Positions 26,291 through 34,831 of a stretch of 64,000 nt of DNA are shown here, one piece after another. The position numbers and the translations under genes are program-made. Each line of letters opens with the position of its first letter. Position 1 is the first letter of the stretch. The notes beneath the pieces are model-generated. The model had not been told where the DNA came from and made no database searches. It saw nothing but the letters and a program-made list of their open reading frames with translations. The DNA lies in assembly GCA_003480725.1 (NCBI GenBank), contig QUJQ01000006.1, forward strand, positions 139,362-203,361, written 5' to 3'. The DNA is from Clostridiaceae bacterium AM27-36LB (GTDB lineage Bacteria; Bacillota; Clostridia; Lachnospirales; Lachnospiraceae).

Positions 26291-27555
26291 GGTTCCTCCT
26301 GTGATTCCAGCATCCACAGCTGCTGGTCTTCCAGATTGTACTCATACATCTGGTCTGTCTTTTCCTGATAATCATAATAATCATTGATCTTCTGCTGATT
26401 CAGAACGGATACGTAAGGATAAGTAAACAGGTTCACGCCCAGCTTGTCATATCCGCCCTCACTGACCGCCGCATGCAGATTCTTCACGCCCATCACAAGT
26501 GTGAGACACAGGAAAAATGTCATAACTCCAGTTCCTACATATTTTCGGAAAGGTATGCCTGTACCAATATGGGGCTTCTCCGTTATCATCATATCTTCAG
26601 AACTTCGACAACATGCCACAAGTCCTGCTGCCACCGCACACTCCACAACCTTGAAGATTGTCGCATAGCGGCTGGCATAATAGGCATTCCCTGACATCAA
26701 CATATAAAAGCAGACACCACAGATATATACTTTGAACAACTGCTGTACCCACTTAGGAATCTCTTCCTTTTGCCTGTAAAGCCATATATATAGCATCAGC
26801 AATACTGCAAAGCTTACCACACGCTCGCCCACAGCAAACAGGCTCATGCTGCCCTCTGTGAGAAACTGCGTCATATGATAGGATGACAGAATTCCCAGGA
26901 TCAACTGCTCCACCACCGGAATCTGAATTATCAGCCCAACAACCATCGCTGCTCCTGTCAGAGTCACCATTCCCCACACAGGAATATAATATGCAATCAC
27001 CAGCACCAGCCATCCATATCCCACCTTATGGAAGGATGCCGCGATCAATACACCGATCACATACTGGATCCATTTCTTTTCCAGATAGAACGGAAGCACC
27101 AGTCCTAAGAAGATACAGATCGCCATGGCCTGACGAAGCCCCGATACCATGTAGACAAAGATCAGCACCGGATAAGACAGAAACAGTCCCGTAGTCTGAT
27201 ACGGGACATATTTTTTCAGAAAACGACCAAGCAACAGCATCTCGATCACTGCTGCTGCCATGGTCACTGTCCAGAACGGTGCCTGGAATAGTTTGAAAAA
27301 GGCGCAGAACAACCGCCAGCCCATCTCCGGATAGAATCCACAGATATAGCCTTTGGACAGATCAATCACCGCAGGAATCGTCCGATAGATACCCTCATAG
27401 GTGGCATAGTCTGTTCCCTGTCCAAACCTCAGGGCAACCACTGCCGTAGTCACACACCAGCAGACAGTAAATATCTTTTGCTGATACTTGGGCTTGAACC
27501 ATTCCAGTACCGCTCCTGCCGCAAGCAGCAATAATACAATCAAATACAGATTCAT
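26287..27555 (-). CDS. EpsG-family membrane protein, probable polysaccharide polymerase
   Basis: 422 residues, about ten hydrophobic segments. EpsG-family marks are ALRFGQGTDYATYEGIYRT near residues 42-60, where the R-x-G-x-G-T-D-Y run is typical, and MVSGLRQAMAICIFLGL further on. EpsG is thought to polymerise repeat units in Gram-positive exopolysaccharide loci. It overlaps wecB and the next gene by 4 bases each. One of two polymerase candidates in the window, the other being 57135-58301. Confidence 0.78.
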   Translation of the reverse strand: MNLYLIVLLLLAAGAVLEWFKPKYQQKIFTVCWCVTTAVVALRFGQGTDYATYEGIYRTIPAVIDLSKGYICGFYPEMGWRLFCAFFKLFQAPFWTVTMAAAVIEMLLLGRFLKKYVPYQTTGLFLSYPVLIFVYMVSGLRQAMAICIFLGLVLPFYLEKKWIQYVIGVLIAASFHKVGYGWLVLVIAYYIPVWGMVTLTGAAMVVGLIIQIPVVEQLILGILSSYHMTQFLTEGSMSLFAVGERVVSFAVLLMLYIWLYRQKEEIPKWVQQLFKVYICGVCFYMLMSGNAYYASRYATIFKVVECAVAAGLVACCRSSEDMMITEKPHIGTGIPFRKYVGTGVMTFFLCLTLVMGVKNLHAAVSEGGYDKLGVNLFTYPYVSVLNQQKINDYYDYQEKTDQMYEYNLEDQQLWMLESQEEP

Positions 27556-28649
27556 GCTTTTCCTTCCAGAATATCCGCAATTCGCTTGCAGGCAAATCCG
27601 TCACCATAAGGATTGCTTGCAGTGCTCATTGCCCGATAAGCTTCTTCATCCTCCAGAAGCTGTTTGAAATTCTGATAGATGACTTCTTCATCGGTTCCCA
27701 CCAGCTTCAGTGTTCCTGCCTTGATTCCTTCCGGACGCTCGGTAGTATCACGCATGACAAGCACCGGTTTTCCAAGAGACGGAGCCTCTTCCTGAATTCC
27801 ACCGCTATCCGTAAGGATCAGATAGCTTCTGGACAGGAAATTATGGAAATCCAGCACATCCAGAGGCTCAATAATACGGATCCGCTCATCATCTCCCAGA
27901 ATGGAGTCCGCGATCTCACGGACTACCGGATTCATGTGGATCGGATAGATGGCTTTGATATCCGGATGCTCGTCACATACCCGGCGGATGGCACGGAACA
28001 TATGCTTCATAGGCTCGCCTAAGTTCTCCCGGCGATGGGCCGTGATCATGATGAGACGGCTTCCCTTTGCCCACTCCAGATCCGGGTGTGTATAGTCTTC
28101 TCTTACGGTGGTCTTCAGCGCATCAATGGCCGTATTACCGGTTACATAGATGGTATCCGGGTTCTTGCCTTCCCGCAGAAGATTTTCTTTGGACAGCTCT
28201 GTAGGTGCAAAATTATAGGCAGAAATAATGCTCACTGCCTGACGGTTGAATTCCTCAGGATAGGGAGAATAGATGTTGTAGGTACGAAGACCAGCCTCCA
28301 CATGTCCCACCGGGATCTGCAGATAGAAGCATGCCAGTGCCGTCACAAATGTCGTGGAAGTATCTCCATGGACCAGTACTACATCCGGCTGCACCTCTTC
28401 CAGCACTGCTTTGATCCGGTTTAAAATATTTGTTGTCACATCAAACAGGGTCTGACGGTCTTTCATAATAGACAGATCATAGTCCGGCTCCACCTGAAAT
28501 GCTTCCAGTACCTGATCCAGCATCTGCCGGTGCTGACCGGTCACACATACAATAGTCTCTATCCCTTTCCGGGTCTTCAGTTCATTGACCAGCGGACACA
28601 TCTTGATTGCTTCCGGTCTGGTTCCAAATACCAACATTACCTTTTTCAT
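27552..28649 (-). CDS. wecB: UDP-N-acetylglucosamine 2-epimerase (non-hydrolysing)
   Basis: Interconverts UDP-GlcNAc and UDP-ManNAc. 365 residues. The N-terminal VMLVFGTRPEAIKMCPLV, then VTGQHRQMLDQVLEAF, VHGDTSTTFVTALACFY and the C-terminal LTDSGGIQEEAPSLGKPVLV with RDTTERPEG are the full family set. ATG 28649 overlaps the stop of the upstream GT4 by 4 bases. It supplies UDP-ManNAc to the WecC-type enzyme at 14309-15532 or directly to a glycosyltransferase. Confidence 0.95.
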   Translation of the reverse strand: MKKVMLVFGTRPEAIKMCPLVNELKTRKGIETIVCVTGQHRQMLDQVLEAFQVEPDYDLSIMKDRQTLFDVTTNILNRIKAVLEEVQPDVVLVHGDTSTTFVTALACFYLQIPVGHVEAGLRTYNIYSPYPEEFNRQAVSIISAYNFAPTELSKENLLREGKNPDTIYVTGNTAIDALKTTVREDYTHPDLEWAKGSRLIMITAHRRENLGEPMKHMFRAIRRVCDEHPDIKAIYPIHMNPVVREIADSILGDDERIRIIEPLDVLDFHNFLSRSYLILTDSGGIQEEAPSLGKPVLVMRDTTERPEGIKAGTLKLVGTDEEVIYQNFKQLLEDEEAYRAMSTASNPYGDGFACKRIADILEGKA

Positions 28650-29737
28650 GCCTGTTTCTCCTCCAGTACATTCTGAATCTTCTGGGCAAGTCTGTGATTA
28701 TTCCGCTCTACATGTACATGGTTCACAAAATAATGCACGGCATCCTGCCATTTGGTGTAGTGCTCTGCCACTGCTTTGATCGCCTGCGCATAATCATCAT
28801 CTGCGATTCCCACACCGTATTTCTCGCAGAACTCCTTTAACGGAGGATTGGTAGATGTGACCACCGGCTTTCCTTCAAATAAGAATTCGAAGATCTTGCC
28901 GCTGGCACAATATTTATTATTCAGGTCTCTCTGGTGATAAGTCACCATACCCACCTGACTGTGATCGATAAAATATTTCAGATGATCCTGGTCCATCCGG
29001 GGCAGGATCTTCACATTGGTCAATCCATAATACTGAATGATCCGATGCGCCAGTTCCTCATCCTCTTCCTCACTGTCACCGATGAGCAGAAGCTCATACT
29101 TCTCCCCCAGATCCTTCATGGCCTCGATCATCTTTCCGGTAGTACGGGTCATATCGCAACCTGCTGTAGAAATGATACGGAACTTCTCTTCTGCAAAGAA
29201 TTCCTGGCACTCCTGTTCCACCTGACGAGCTCTTTCTTCAGAAGAGTATGCCAGACGACGGATATTTTCATAGTTGAACGGACGCTTCTTCAGCCCGAAC
29301 ATCTTCACCATAAGCTTTGCGCGAAATGCATTGGCTGCGATGACCACATCTGAATGTCTGGTGAAAATCTTCTCCATGAGACAGCCGATCCGTCCCGGGA
29401 TACCAGCCGCACTCTTCATATCATAGAGTTCCCGACAATCCTGGATCACATAGGTAGCTCCTGTCAGACGTTTTGCCAGATAGCCCGGCAGGATTCCCTT
29501 CCGGTTATCGATAAAAATGGTGTCTACATCCTGCATTTTCTTCGCCTGCTTTGCACAGAAGGAAATGAATTTCAGATATCCGGAACCCTTATACAGAATG
29601 TGCTGTCCGCTTATTGGTTCTTCACCCTCATCGCGGGTGATAAAGGTAACTTCACCCAGCTCCTGCGCTACTTTGATCAGTTCTCTGAGACGTCCATCAT
29701 ATTTATAAGAATCATAGGAAATGAAAAGTATGTTCAT
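28646..29737 (-). CDS. Glycosyltransferase, GT4-like (GT-B fold)
   Basis: 363 residues. It begins MNILFISYDSYKYDGRLREL, with donor-binding elements ISTAGCDMTRTTGKMIEAM and YCASGKIFEFLFEGKPVV, where the E of KIFEFLFEG and the following residues form the E-x7-E-like motif. AGGAGCG lies upstream of the ATG. It sits between the WbpE-like aminotransferase and wecB, so it may use one of those sugars. No membrane segments. Confidence 0.8.
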   Translation of the reverse strand: MNILFISYDSYKYDGRLRELIKVAQELGEVTFITRDEGEEPISGQHILYKGSGYLKFISFCAKQAKKMQDVDTIFIDNRKGILPGYLAKRLTGATYVIQDCRELYDMKSAAGIPGRIGCLMEKIFTRHSDVVIAANAFRAKLMVKMFGLKKRPFNYENIRRLAYSSEERARQVEQECQEFFAEEKFRIISTAGCDMTRTTGKMIEAMKDLGEKYELLLIGDSEEEDEELAHRIIQYYGLTNVKILPRMDQDHLKYFIDHSQVGMVTYHQRDLNNKYCASGKIFEFLFEGKPVVTSTNPPLKEFCEKYGVGIADDDYAQAIKAVAEHYTKWQDAVHYFVNHVHVERNNHRLAQKIQNVLEEKQA

Positions 29738-29739
29738 GC

Positions 29740-30870
29740 TTACGCTCCTGTTTTTTCACGGATCAGACGGATGATCTTATCCTGATCCTCTTCTGCCAGA
29801 TATGGAGATACCGGGATTGCCAGTGTCCGTTTGCAGATGCTGGTAGTTACCGGCAAAGTCTCGCCGTACAGACAGCAATTCTCAAATACCTTCTGCTGAT
29901 GCAGTCCCTTCGGATAATAGATCATGGTCGGGATACCATTTTCCTGCAGATAAGCACGTACTTCATCTCTCTGTGCCTCATCTTTGAAAAGAATGTTGTA
30001 AGATGCCCAGCTGGAAGTATAGCCATCCGGAATCTGCGGAACTTTCACGCAGTCTGCCAGAGCTTCTGTATATCTGGCTGCCACACGGTTCACATCTGTC
30101 AGCTCATACTCTTTGAATGCTTTTAATTTTACCTGCAGAACTGCTGCCTGAATGGTATCCAGACGGGAGTTCATGCCCAGACGGACATTATCATATTTGC
30201 TGCTGCCCTTTCCATGTACTCTCATAGAACGGAGCAGTGCTGCCCATTCATCATTATCAGTGAAGATGGCACCGCCGTCTCCATAGCAGCCCAGCGGCTT
30301 TGCCGGGAAGAAGGAGGTGGTTGCAATATGTCCGAATGTACCGGCTTTCTTTCCATGATAGGTGCTTCCAAATCCCTGTGCACAGTCTTCCAGTGCATAG
30401 AGACCATATTTCTCTGCCAGTGCCAGTACCTTATCATAGTCAGCCGGAAGTCCGAACAGGTCTACGACTACCATGGCCTTCGGCTTTAATTTTCCTTCTT
30501 TGATCACTGCCTGAATGCAACGCTCCATGCTCTCCACATCGACGTTGAAGGTATCCTCATGCACATCTGCGAACACCGGAGTTGCTCCCACAAATGCCAC
30601 AGACTCTGCGGAAGAGAAAAATGTATGATCCGGTACAAATACCGCATCCCCTGCTCCGATTCCCCATGCTTTCAATGCCAGGACCAGCGCATCCGTTCCA
30701 TTTCCACAGGAAACACAATTCTTCACACCTACATATTCTGCCAGCTCTTTCTCCAGCTCCTCTACCTGATCTCCTGCAATATAGTCAGAAGAATCCAACA
30801 CTGCCTGAATGGCCTCGTCCATCTGCGGCTTCAGCGCCCGATACTGGCTCTTTAAATCACGAAACTGCAT
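29740..30870 (-). CDS. DegT/DnrJ/EryC1/StrS aminotransferase, WbpE/GnnB-like
   Basis: 376 residues. Asp162 in ALEDCAQGFGSTY binds the pyridine ring and Lys191 in TTSFFPAKPLGCYGDGGAI is the Schiff-base lysine; the FFPxKPLGCYGDGGAIFT context is that of WbpE, which aminates a 3-keto sugar nucleotide. With the Gfo/Idh/MocA oxidoreductase at 34824-35903 it would form a 3-amino sugar, as WbpB/WbpE and GnnA/GnnB do. It lies one base after the carrier-protein gene and has GGAGGAAG before its ATG. Confidence 0.88.
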   Translation of the reverse strand: MQFRDLKSQYRALKPQMDEAIQAVLDSSDYIAGDQVEELEKELAEYVGVKNCVSCGNGTDALVLALKAWGIGAGDAVFVPDHTFFSSAESVAFVGATPVFADVHEDTFNVDVESMERCIQAVIKEGKLKPKAMVVVDLFGLPADYDKVLALAEKYGLYALEDCAQGFGSTYHGKKAGTFGHIATTSFFPAKPLGCYGDGGAIFTDNDEWAALLRSMRVHGKGSSKYDNVRLGMNSRLDTIQAAVLQVKLKAFKEYELTDVNRVAARYTEALADCVKVPQIPDGYTSSWASYNILFKDEAQRDEVRAYLQENGIPTMIYYPKGLHQQKVFENCCLYGETLPVTTSICKRTLAIPVSPYLAEEDQDKIIRLIREKTGA

Positions 30871-30871
30871 C

Positions 30872-31102
30872 TTATGCTTCCTCCTTCATTCTCTCCAGTA
30901 ATCTCCAGATACCCTCTGCGGAGTTAAAGTTCTCCGGTACGATCTCCTCTGCAGGGATCTCCACACCAAACTGATCCTCCAGCTCTGCGATCAGTGTGAT
31001 CACATCAAAGGATTCCAGAAGGCCTTCATCGATCAGTTCTGTCTCCTTTGTAAAATCGATCTCCGGTTTCAGAGCTGATAATACTTCCATTAATTCTTCC
31101 AT
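30872..31102 (-). CDS. Acyl carrier protein (DltC-like)
   Basis: 76 residues from ATG 31102; in-frame ATGs at 31120 and 31135 are possible but have weaker sites. The phosphopantetheine serine is Ser31 in the GLLESFDVITLIAELE helix, matching the LDSFD pattern of DltC-like carriers. The remaining helices (FGVEIPAEEI and NFNSAEGIWRLLERM) are normal for the family. Just upstream lie the decarboxylase and adenylation genes, so it most likely carries an amino acid rather than a fatty acid. The spacer 31103-31186 is AT-rich and may hold a weak promoter. Confidence 0.88.
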   Translation of the reverse strand: MEELMEVLSALKPEIDFTKETELIDEGLLESFDVITLIAELEDQFGVEIPAEEIVPENFNSAEGIWRLLERMKEEA

Positions 31103-31186
31103 GGTACTTCTTTTCTCCATTTCCGCGCTGTCCACTGACCGCGCTGTATAAGTTTGTATAATATCTGTATCTACTTTGTATCTTCC

Positions 31187-32359
31187 CTATCTACAAGTAT
31201 TCAACATCCATGTCTCCAGTCCATCACGGAGCTTCACTGCGCCCCCATCTTCACTGTAGAGATAGATCTTCGGCATCTTTCTGCTTAAAAACAGATAGAT
31301 TCCTTCCGTCACCGAATAGGCACCGATATTGTGGAACACCAGATAATCTCCCACTCTTGCATCGGTGAGCGGCAGTTTTTTCAGCAGAATATCAGACACC
31401 GTACACAGGGAACCATAGACGGTCCACTCCTCTTCGTCCTTCTCTTCCAGTGAATGCTGCGGAAAATAAGACAGGATCGGCGTCTTCATGGCCATATTCT
31501 GACCATAATAATTTACATGATTGATGCCTCCATCTACGATACACACGTTGACCGCATCATTTTTCTTCTGATCCACGATCTTCGTCATGTAATATCCACA
31601 GGATGCGGTCAGGAACCGTCCCATCTCAAATACGATATCATAAGGTCTTGGCTCCTGGAACAGCTCCATAAGCTCTGTCAGCAGACGCTCATCCTCGTCA
31701 AAATCATCCTTAGTAAAATAAGGCACACCAAGACCTGGACCAAATTCCAGCACCTTAGTCACAAACTGTTCTTCTTCCTTCAGTCTTCTGGCGAAATCTT
31801 CAATGTACTCTACTTCCCCGGCAATCTTTTTCATGATCTTTTTCTGGGTTCCAGTAAAATACTGCAGTCCGACCATAGTCACATGAGGGAACTTCACTCT
31901 GTCGCGGATACACTCTGTCACATCCGCCTCACTCATCCCAAACTGATTGCCGCTGGTCACACGAAGCAGCAACTCCACCTGACGATCCAGTTCGTCCGCA
32001 CAGCGGCTCACCAGCTCCAGCTGACTTCTGGATTCTGCTGTATAATGGATCACACCCTGCTCCATGGCATAGCGTACATCCTCATACTCCTTGTTCACAC
32101 CGGAAAGAACAATCTTCTCCATGGGAAGCTTTCTCTCCACACAGATGTGAAACTCTCCCGGAGAACACACCTCATATCGATCCGCCTGGGGTTCCAGTGC
32201 TTCCACCAGAAACGGATTGGCTTTGATGGCAAAGCACAGCTTCGCCGGATGAATCATCTCTTTGATCCATCCGGCTCTCTTTTTCAATATATCAGTATCA
32301 AACACAAAAGACGGCGTTCCCAGCTGAACCGCCAGTCCTTCCAGTTTTTCTTCTGTCAC
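31187..32359 (-). CDS. PLP-dependent decarboxylase, DAP/ornithine-decarboxylase fold (type III), likely acting on carrier-bound amino acid
   Basis: 390 residues from GTG 32359, which has GGAGG 8 bases upstream; a longer frame from ATG 32428 would overlap the adenylation gene. Lys46 in LCFAIKANPF is the PLP lysine, EFGPGLGVPYF is the glycine-rich phosphate loop, and Cys319/Asp323 in YGSLCTVSD is the second active-site motif from the partner subunit. The usual HxGSQ with a PLP-stacking histidine is replaced by GLQYFTGTQ (164-172), with Phe at that position. The decarboxylases BtrK (butirosin) and the exosortase-locus type act with a carrier protein and a ligase; this trio is alike. Substrate unknown. 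Confidence 0.82.
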   Translation of the reverse strand: MTEEKLEGLAVQLGTPSFVFDTDILKKRAGWIKEMIHPAKLCFAIKANPFLVEALEPQADRYEVCSPGEFHICVERKLPMEKIVLSGVNKEYEDVRYAMEQGVIHYTAESRSQLELVSRCADELDRQVELLLRVTSGNQFGMSEADVTECIRDRVKFPHVTMVGLQYFTGTQKKIMKKIAGEVEYIEDFARRLKEEEQFVTKVLEFGPGLGVPYFTKDDFDEDERLLTELMELFQEPRPYDIVFEMGRFLTASCGYYMTKIVDQKKNDAVNVCIVDGGINHVNYYGQNMAMKTPILSYFPQHSLEEKDEEEWTVYGSLCTVSDILLKKLPLTDARVGDYLVFHNIGAYSVTEGIYLFLSRKMPKIYLYSEDGGAVKLRDGLETWMLNTCR

Positions 32360-32376
32360 AGACGCTACCTCCTGCT

Positions 32377-33909
32377 CTAACTTTTTACACGGTTCTGCAT
32401 GGATTCCCGATACTCCTCCATCAGACACTTCCGGTCGATCTTGCCGTTCTTGGTCAGCGGCATCTCGTCCACCTGACGGAATACATTAGGAATCATAAAC
32501 CGGGGAAGCCGCTCTGTCAACCTTTCGATGATCTCCTTTGCCTCCAGTTCGCCCACGTAGAATCCGATGATCTTCGTGTTCGGTTCATCGTAGATACAAC
32601 ACACACGGCTGATTCCATCCAGTGCCTGGAACGCAGTCTCAATCTCTCCCAGCTCGATCCGATGTCCCATATGCTTGATCTGAAAATCCTTCCGGGTCAC
32701 ATAATAAAGTTCCCCATTCTCATACCGTCCCAGATCTCCGGTGCGGTAAATGGGTTCCAGATACCGATGATTCAACGGATTCTGTACAAACGCTTCCGAC
32801 GTTTTCTCCCAGTTCCGATAATAGCCCAATGCCAGAGCTGTACCAGAGACACAGATCTCGCCCAGTGCACCTGGCTCTGTCACCAGATGATCTTCCTCAT
32901 CTAATAAGAAGACGCGCTCATTCGGAAATGGCACTCCGATGGGAAGTGTCTGATCTTCCGTGAACTCCCGGTCCACAATATAATAGTTACAGTTGCAGGT
33001 GATCTCGGTCGGTCCATAGAGATTCACATACAGCACATCCGGCAAATACTTCCGCCAGTAGTTAAGCTGCTTCACCGGCATCACCTCACCACTGAACATG
33101 ACTCTGCGAAGAGTGGCCGGTACCTTATACCGAAAGCCCTTCAACATGGAGATGATGCAGAGTGCAGATACAGCCCAGGTCAGACTGGTCACCTTTCTGT
33201 CATCCAGAAAATCCAGAAGCTTCTTCGGAACACTGAAGTATTTCTTCGGAATCACTTCCAGAGTCGCTCCCATCTTCAGACATGGATAAATATCCTTCAC
33301 CGATACATCAAAATCAAAGGGTGCCTGATTGCCGATCACATCCTCTCTGGAAAATCCAAAGATCCTTGTGAAATGCTCCGTAAAATCGATAACGGAACGG
33401 TGGGATACTACCACACCTTTTGGCACTCCTGTGGAACCAGAGGTGAAGATGGCATAGAGTGGATCTATATCACAGGCCATCTTTCGGCGACTGGCAAGTG
33501 CCTCTTCATCAATAGCCGTCTCTGCCAGTTCTTCTGCCAACAACACTTTACCAGTGAATCCAAGGGCAGCAACTCTCTCTGACAGCTTTCCGCTGGTAAC
33601 AATAACCTCTGCCTCCAGCGTATCCAGGATCGTGCGGATCCGCTCGTCCGGCTGCTCCGGCTCGACCAACGTATAAAAGCAGCCTGCACAGACTGCTCCC
33701 ATAAATACATTCAGGGTCCAGGCTTCCTTCTCCATCAGCACCGGAACCGGTGCATTCTGCGGCAGCACATGAATCAATGCACTTCCGATCCTTTTTGCAT
33801 TTCCAAGCACCTGTGCAAAGGTATAGCTGTGTTCCAGATCTTCAAAAGCCAGTTTGTCAGGACAGTCCGCCGCTGTGGCTTCCAGATAATCTAAAATGTT
33901 CTGAACCAT
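32377..33909 (-). CDS. Amino-acid adenylating enzyme, DltA-like (ANL superfamily)
   Basis: 510 residues. ANL motifs are complete: A3 IFTSGSTGVPKG (154-165), A4 region PFDFDVSVKDIYPCLKMG with Asp199/Asp201, A5 NLYGPTEITCN (296-306), A7 YRTGDLGRYENG (388-399), A8 KDFQIKHMGHRIELGEIE and A10 LTKNGKIDRK with Lys490. The FDxSVxDIYP run is that of DltA, where Asp binds the substrate amino group, so an amino acid rather than a fatty acid is expected. It probably loads the carrier protein at 30872-31102. AAGGAG precedes ATG, 10 bases after the acyltransferase gene. Confidence 0.88.
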   Translation of the reverse strand: MVQNILDYLEATAADCPDKLAFEDLEHSYTFAQVLGNAKRIGSALIHVLPQNAPVPVLMEKEAWTLNVFMGAVCAGCFYTLVEPEQPDERIRTILDTLEAEVIVTSGKLSERVAALGFTGKVLLAEELAETAIDEEALASRRKMACDIDPLYAIFTSGSTGVPKGVVVSHRSVIDFTEHFTRIFGFSREDVIGNQAPFDFDVSVKDIYPCLKMGATLEVIPKKYFSVPKKLLDFLDDRKVTSLTWAVSALCIISMLKGFRYKVPATLRRVMFSGEVMPVKQLNYWRKYLPDVLYVNLYGPTEITCNCNYYIVDREFTEDQTLPIGVPFPNERVFLLDEEDHLVTEPGALGEICVSGTALALGYYRNWEKTSEAFVQNPLNHRYLEPIYRTGDLGRYENGELYYVTRKDFQIKHMGHRIELGEIETAFQALDGISRVCCIYDEPNTKIIGFYVGELEAKEIIERLTERLPRFMIPNVFRQVDEMPLTKNGKIDRKCLMEEYRESMQNRVKS

Positions 33910-33919
33910 GAATGTCTCC

Positions 33920-34831
33920 TTATTTCTTCTTTAACTCCAGTACTTTCCGTGCCGGGTTTCCAAACTGCTTTTCCCCTTCTGGCACATCTTTGATCGCCAC
34001 GGCTCCGATTCCCAGATAGGCATGATCTCCCACGCTGATCCGGTTGGTGGTCACTGCCATAGGCGCAATATATACATGTTCTCCCATGTCACAATGACCG
34101 GAAATACTTGATTTTCCTCCTACAGAACTGAACTCCTTGATCACACAGTTGTGTCCCACATCGCCCAGCATACCAATCACGGAGCTTTTTCCAAGAACTG
34201 TAGTTCTGGAATCGCCAGCTGCCAGAATGGATCCAGCCAGCAGCAGGCAGCCATCTTCAATGACGGTTCCTGCCAGATGAGGCAGATCTCGGCATACGCC
34301 GTCTTCCAGACGATATACATCCATATCATCCACGCCGATCAGACATTTCTCCTGGATCTCCACATGAGATCCGATCCGTACATGATCCTTGATAATGGTT
34401 CCGGCTCCGATCTTGCAATGATCACCGATCTGTACGTCAGCTCCAATCACACAGAAAGGTGCAATCTCCACGTCCGTTCCGATCTTCACATCAGAACTGA
34501 TATAGCTTCCATTCTTCTGTACCAGCTCTGCTTTCGGGAGCAGCTTTTTATAGGTTTCCAGCAATACACCGTACAGACTCTTCTGCATGGATGCCTTCAG
34601 CTGAACACAGGACTCGTGAAGCCCTGGCAGCTCTACTTCTTCTTTTGTCACAAAGATGCTGTCACGCACTTTCGTATAGCTGTCTGCAACCTCTGTCCTC
34701 ACGTAGATCATGCTGTTGCTCTCCGGTGCTTCCGGATCGGACACGCCGTACAGCAGTCCTTCTCTTCCTGCAAGCTCCGGGAATGCTGTCCCCGCAAGCT
34801 CGCTCATCTTTATCTCGCCGATCTTAAACAT
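33920..34831 (-). CDS. LpxD-like left-handed beta-helix acyltransferase
   Basis: 303 residues. Residues 1-105 form a non-repetitive N-terminal domain; from about 108 hexapeptide repeats begin (SSDVKIGTDVEIAPFCVIGA..., then GDHCKIGAGTIIKDHVRIGS) and continue to about 290. The VGGKSSISGHCDMGEHVYI segment resembles LpxD, whose acyl donor is an acyl-carrier protein. Between a 3-ketosugar-forming oxidoreductase and a carrier-protein cassette, it is the best candidate to move the amino-acyl group to the 3-amino group of a UDP-sugar. ATG 34831 has AGGAGA; it overlaps the upstream stop by 8 bases. Confidence 0.82.
   Translation of the reverse strand: MFKIGEIKMSELAGTAFPELAGREGLLYGVSDPEAPESNSMIYVRTEVADSYTKVRDSIFVTKEEVELPGLHESCVQLKASMQKSLYGVLLETYKKLLPKAELVQKNGSYISSDVKIGTDVEIAPFCVIGADVQIGDHCKIGAGTIIKDHVRIGSHVEIQEKCLIGVDDMDVYRLEDGVCRDLPHLAGTVIEDGCLLLAGSILAAGDSRTTVLGKSSVIGMLGDVGHNCVIKEFSSVGGKSSISGHCDMGEHVYIAPMAVTTNRISVGDHAYLGIGAVAIKDVPEGEKQFGNPARKVLELKKK

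Noticed and set aside
31136-31186. Promoter before the carrier-protein gene
   Set aside because: The AT-rich spacer has TTGTAG with TAGATA at 17 bases and other weak matches; none is convincing inside an otherwise continuous operon.
30872-33909. A dlt operon for D-alanylation of teichoic acid
   Set aside because: DltA- and DltC-like proteins are there, but DltB (MBOAT) and DltD are absent, and a decarboxylase and LpxD-like protein take their place.
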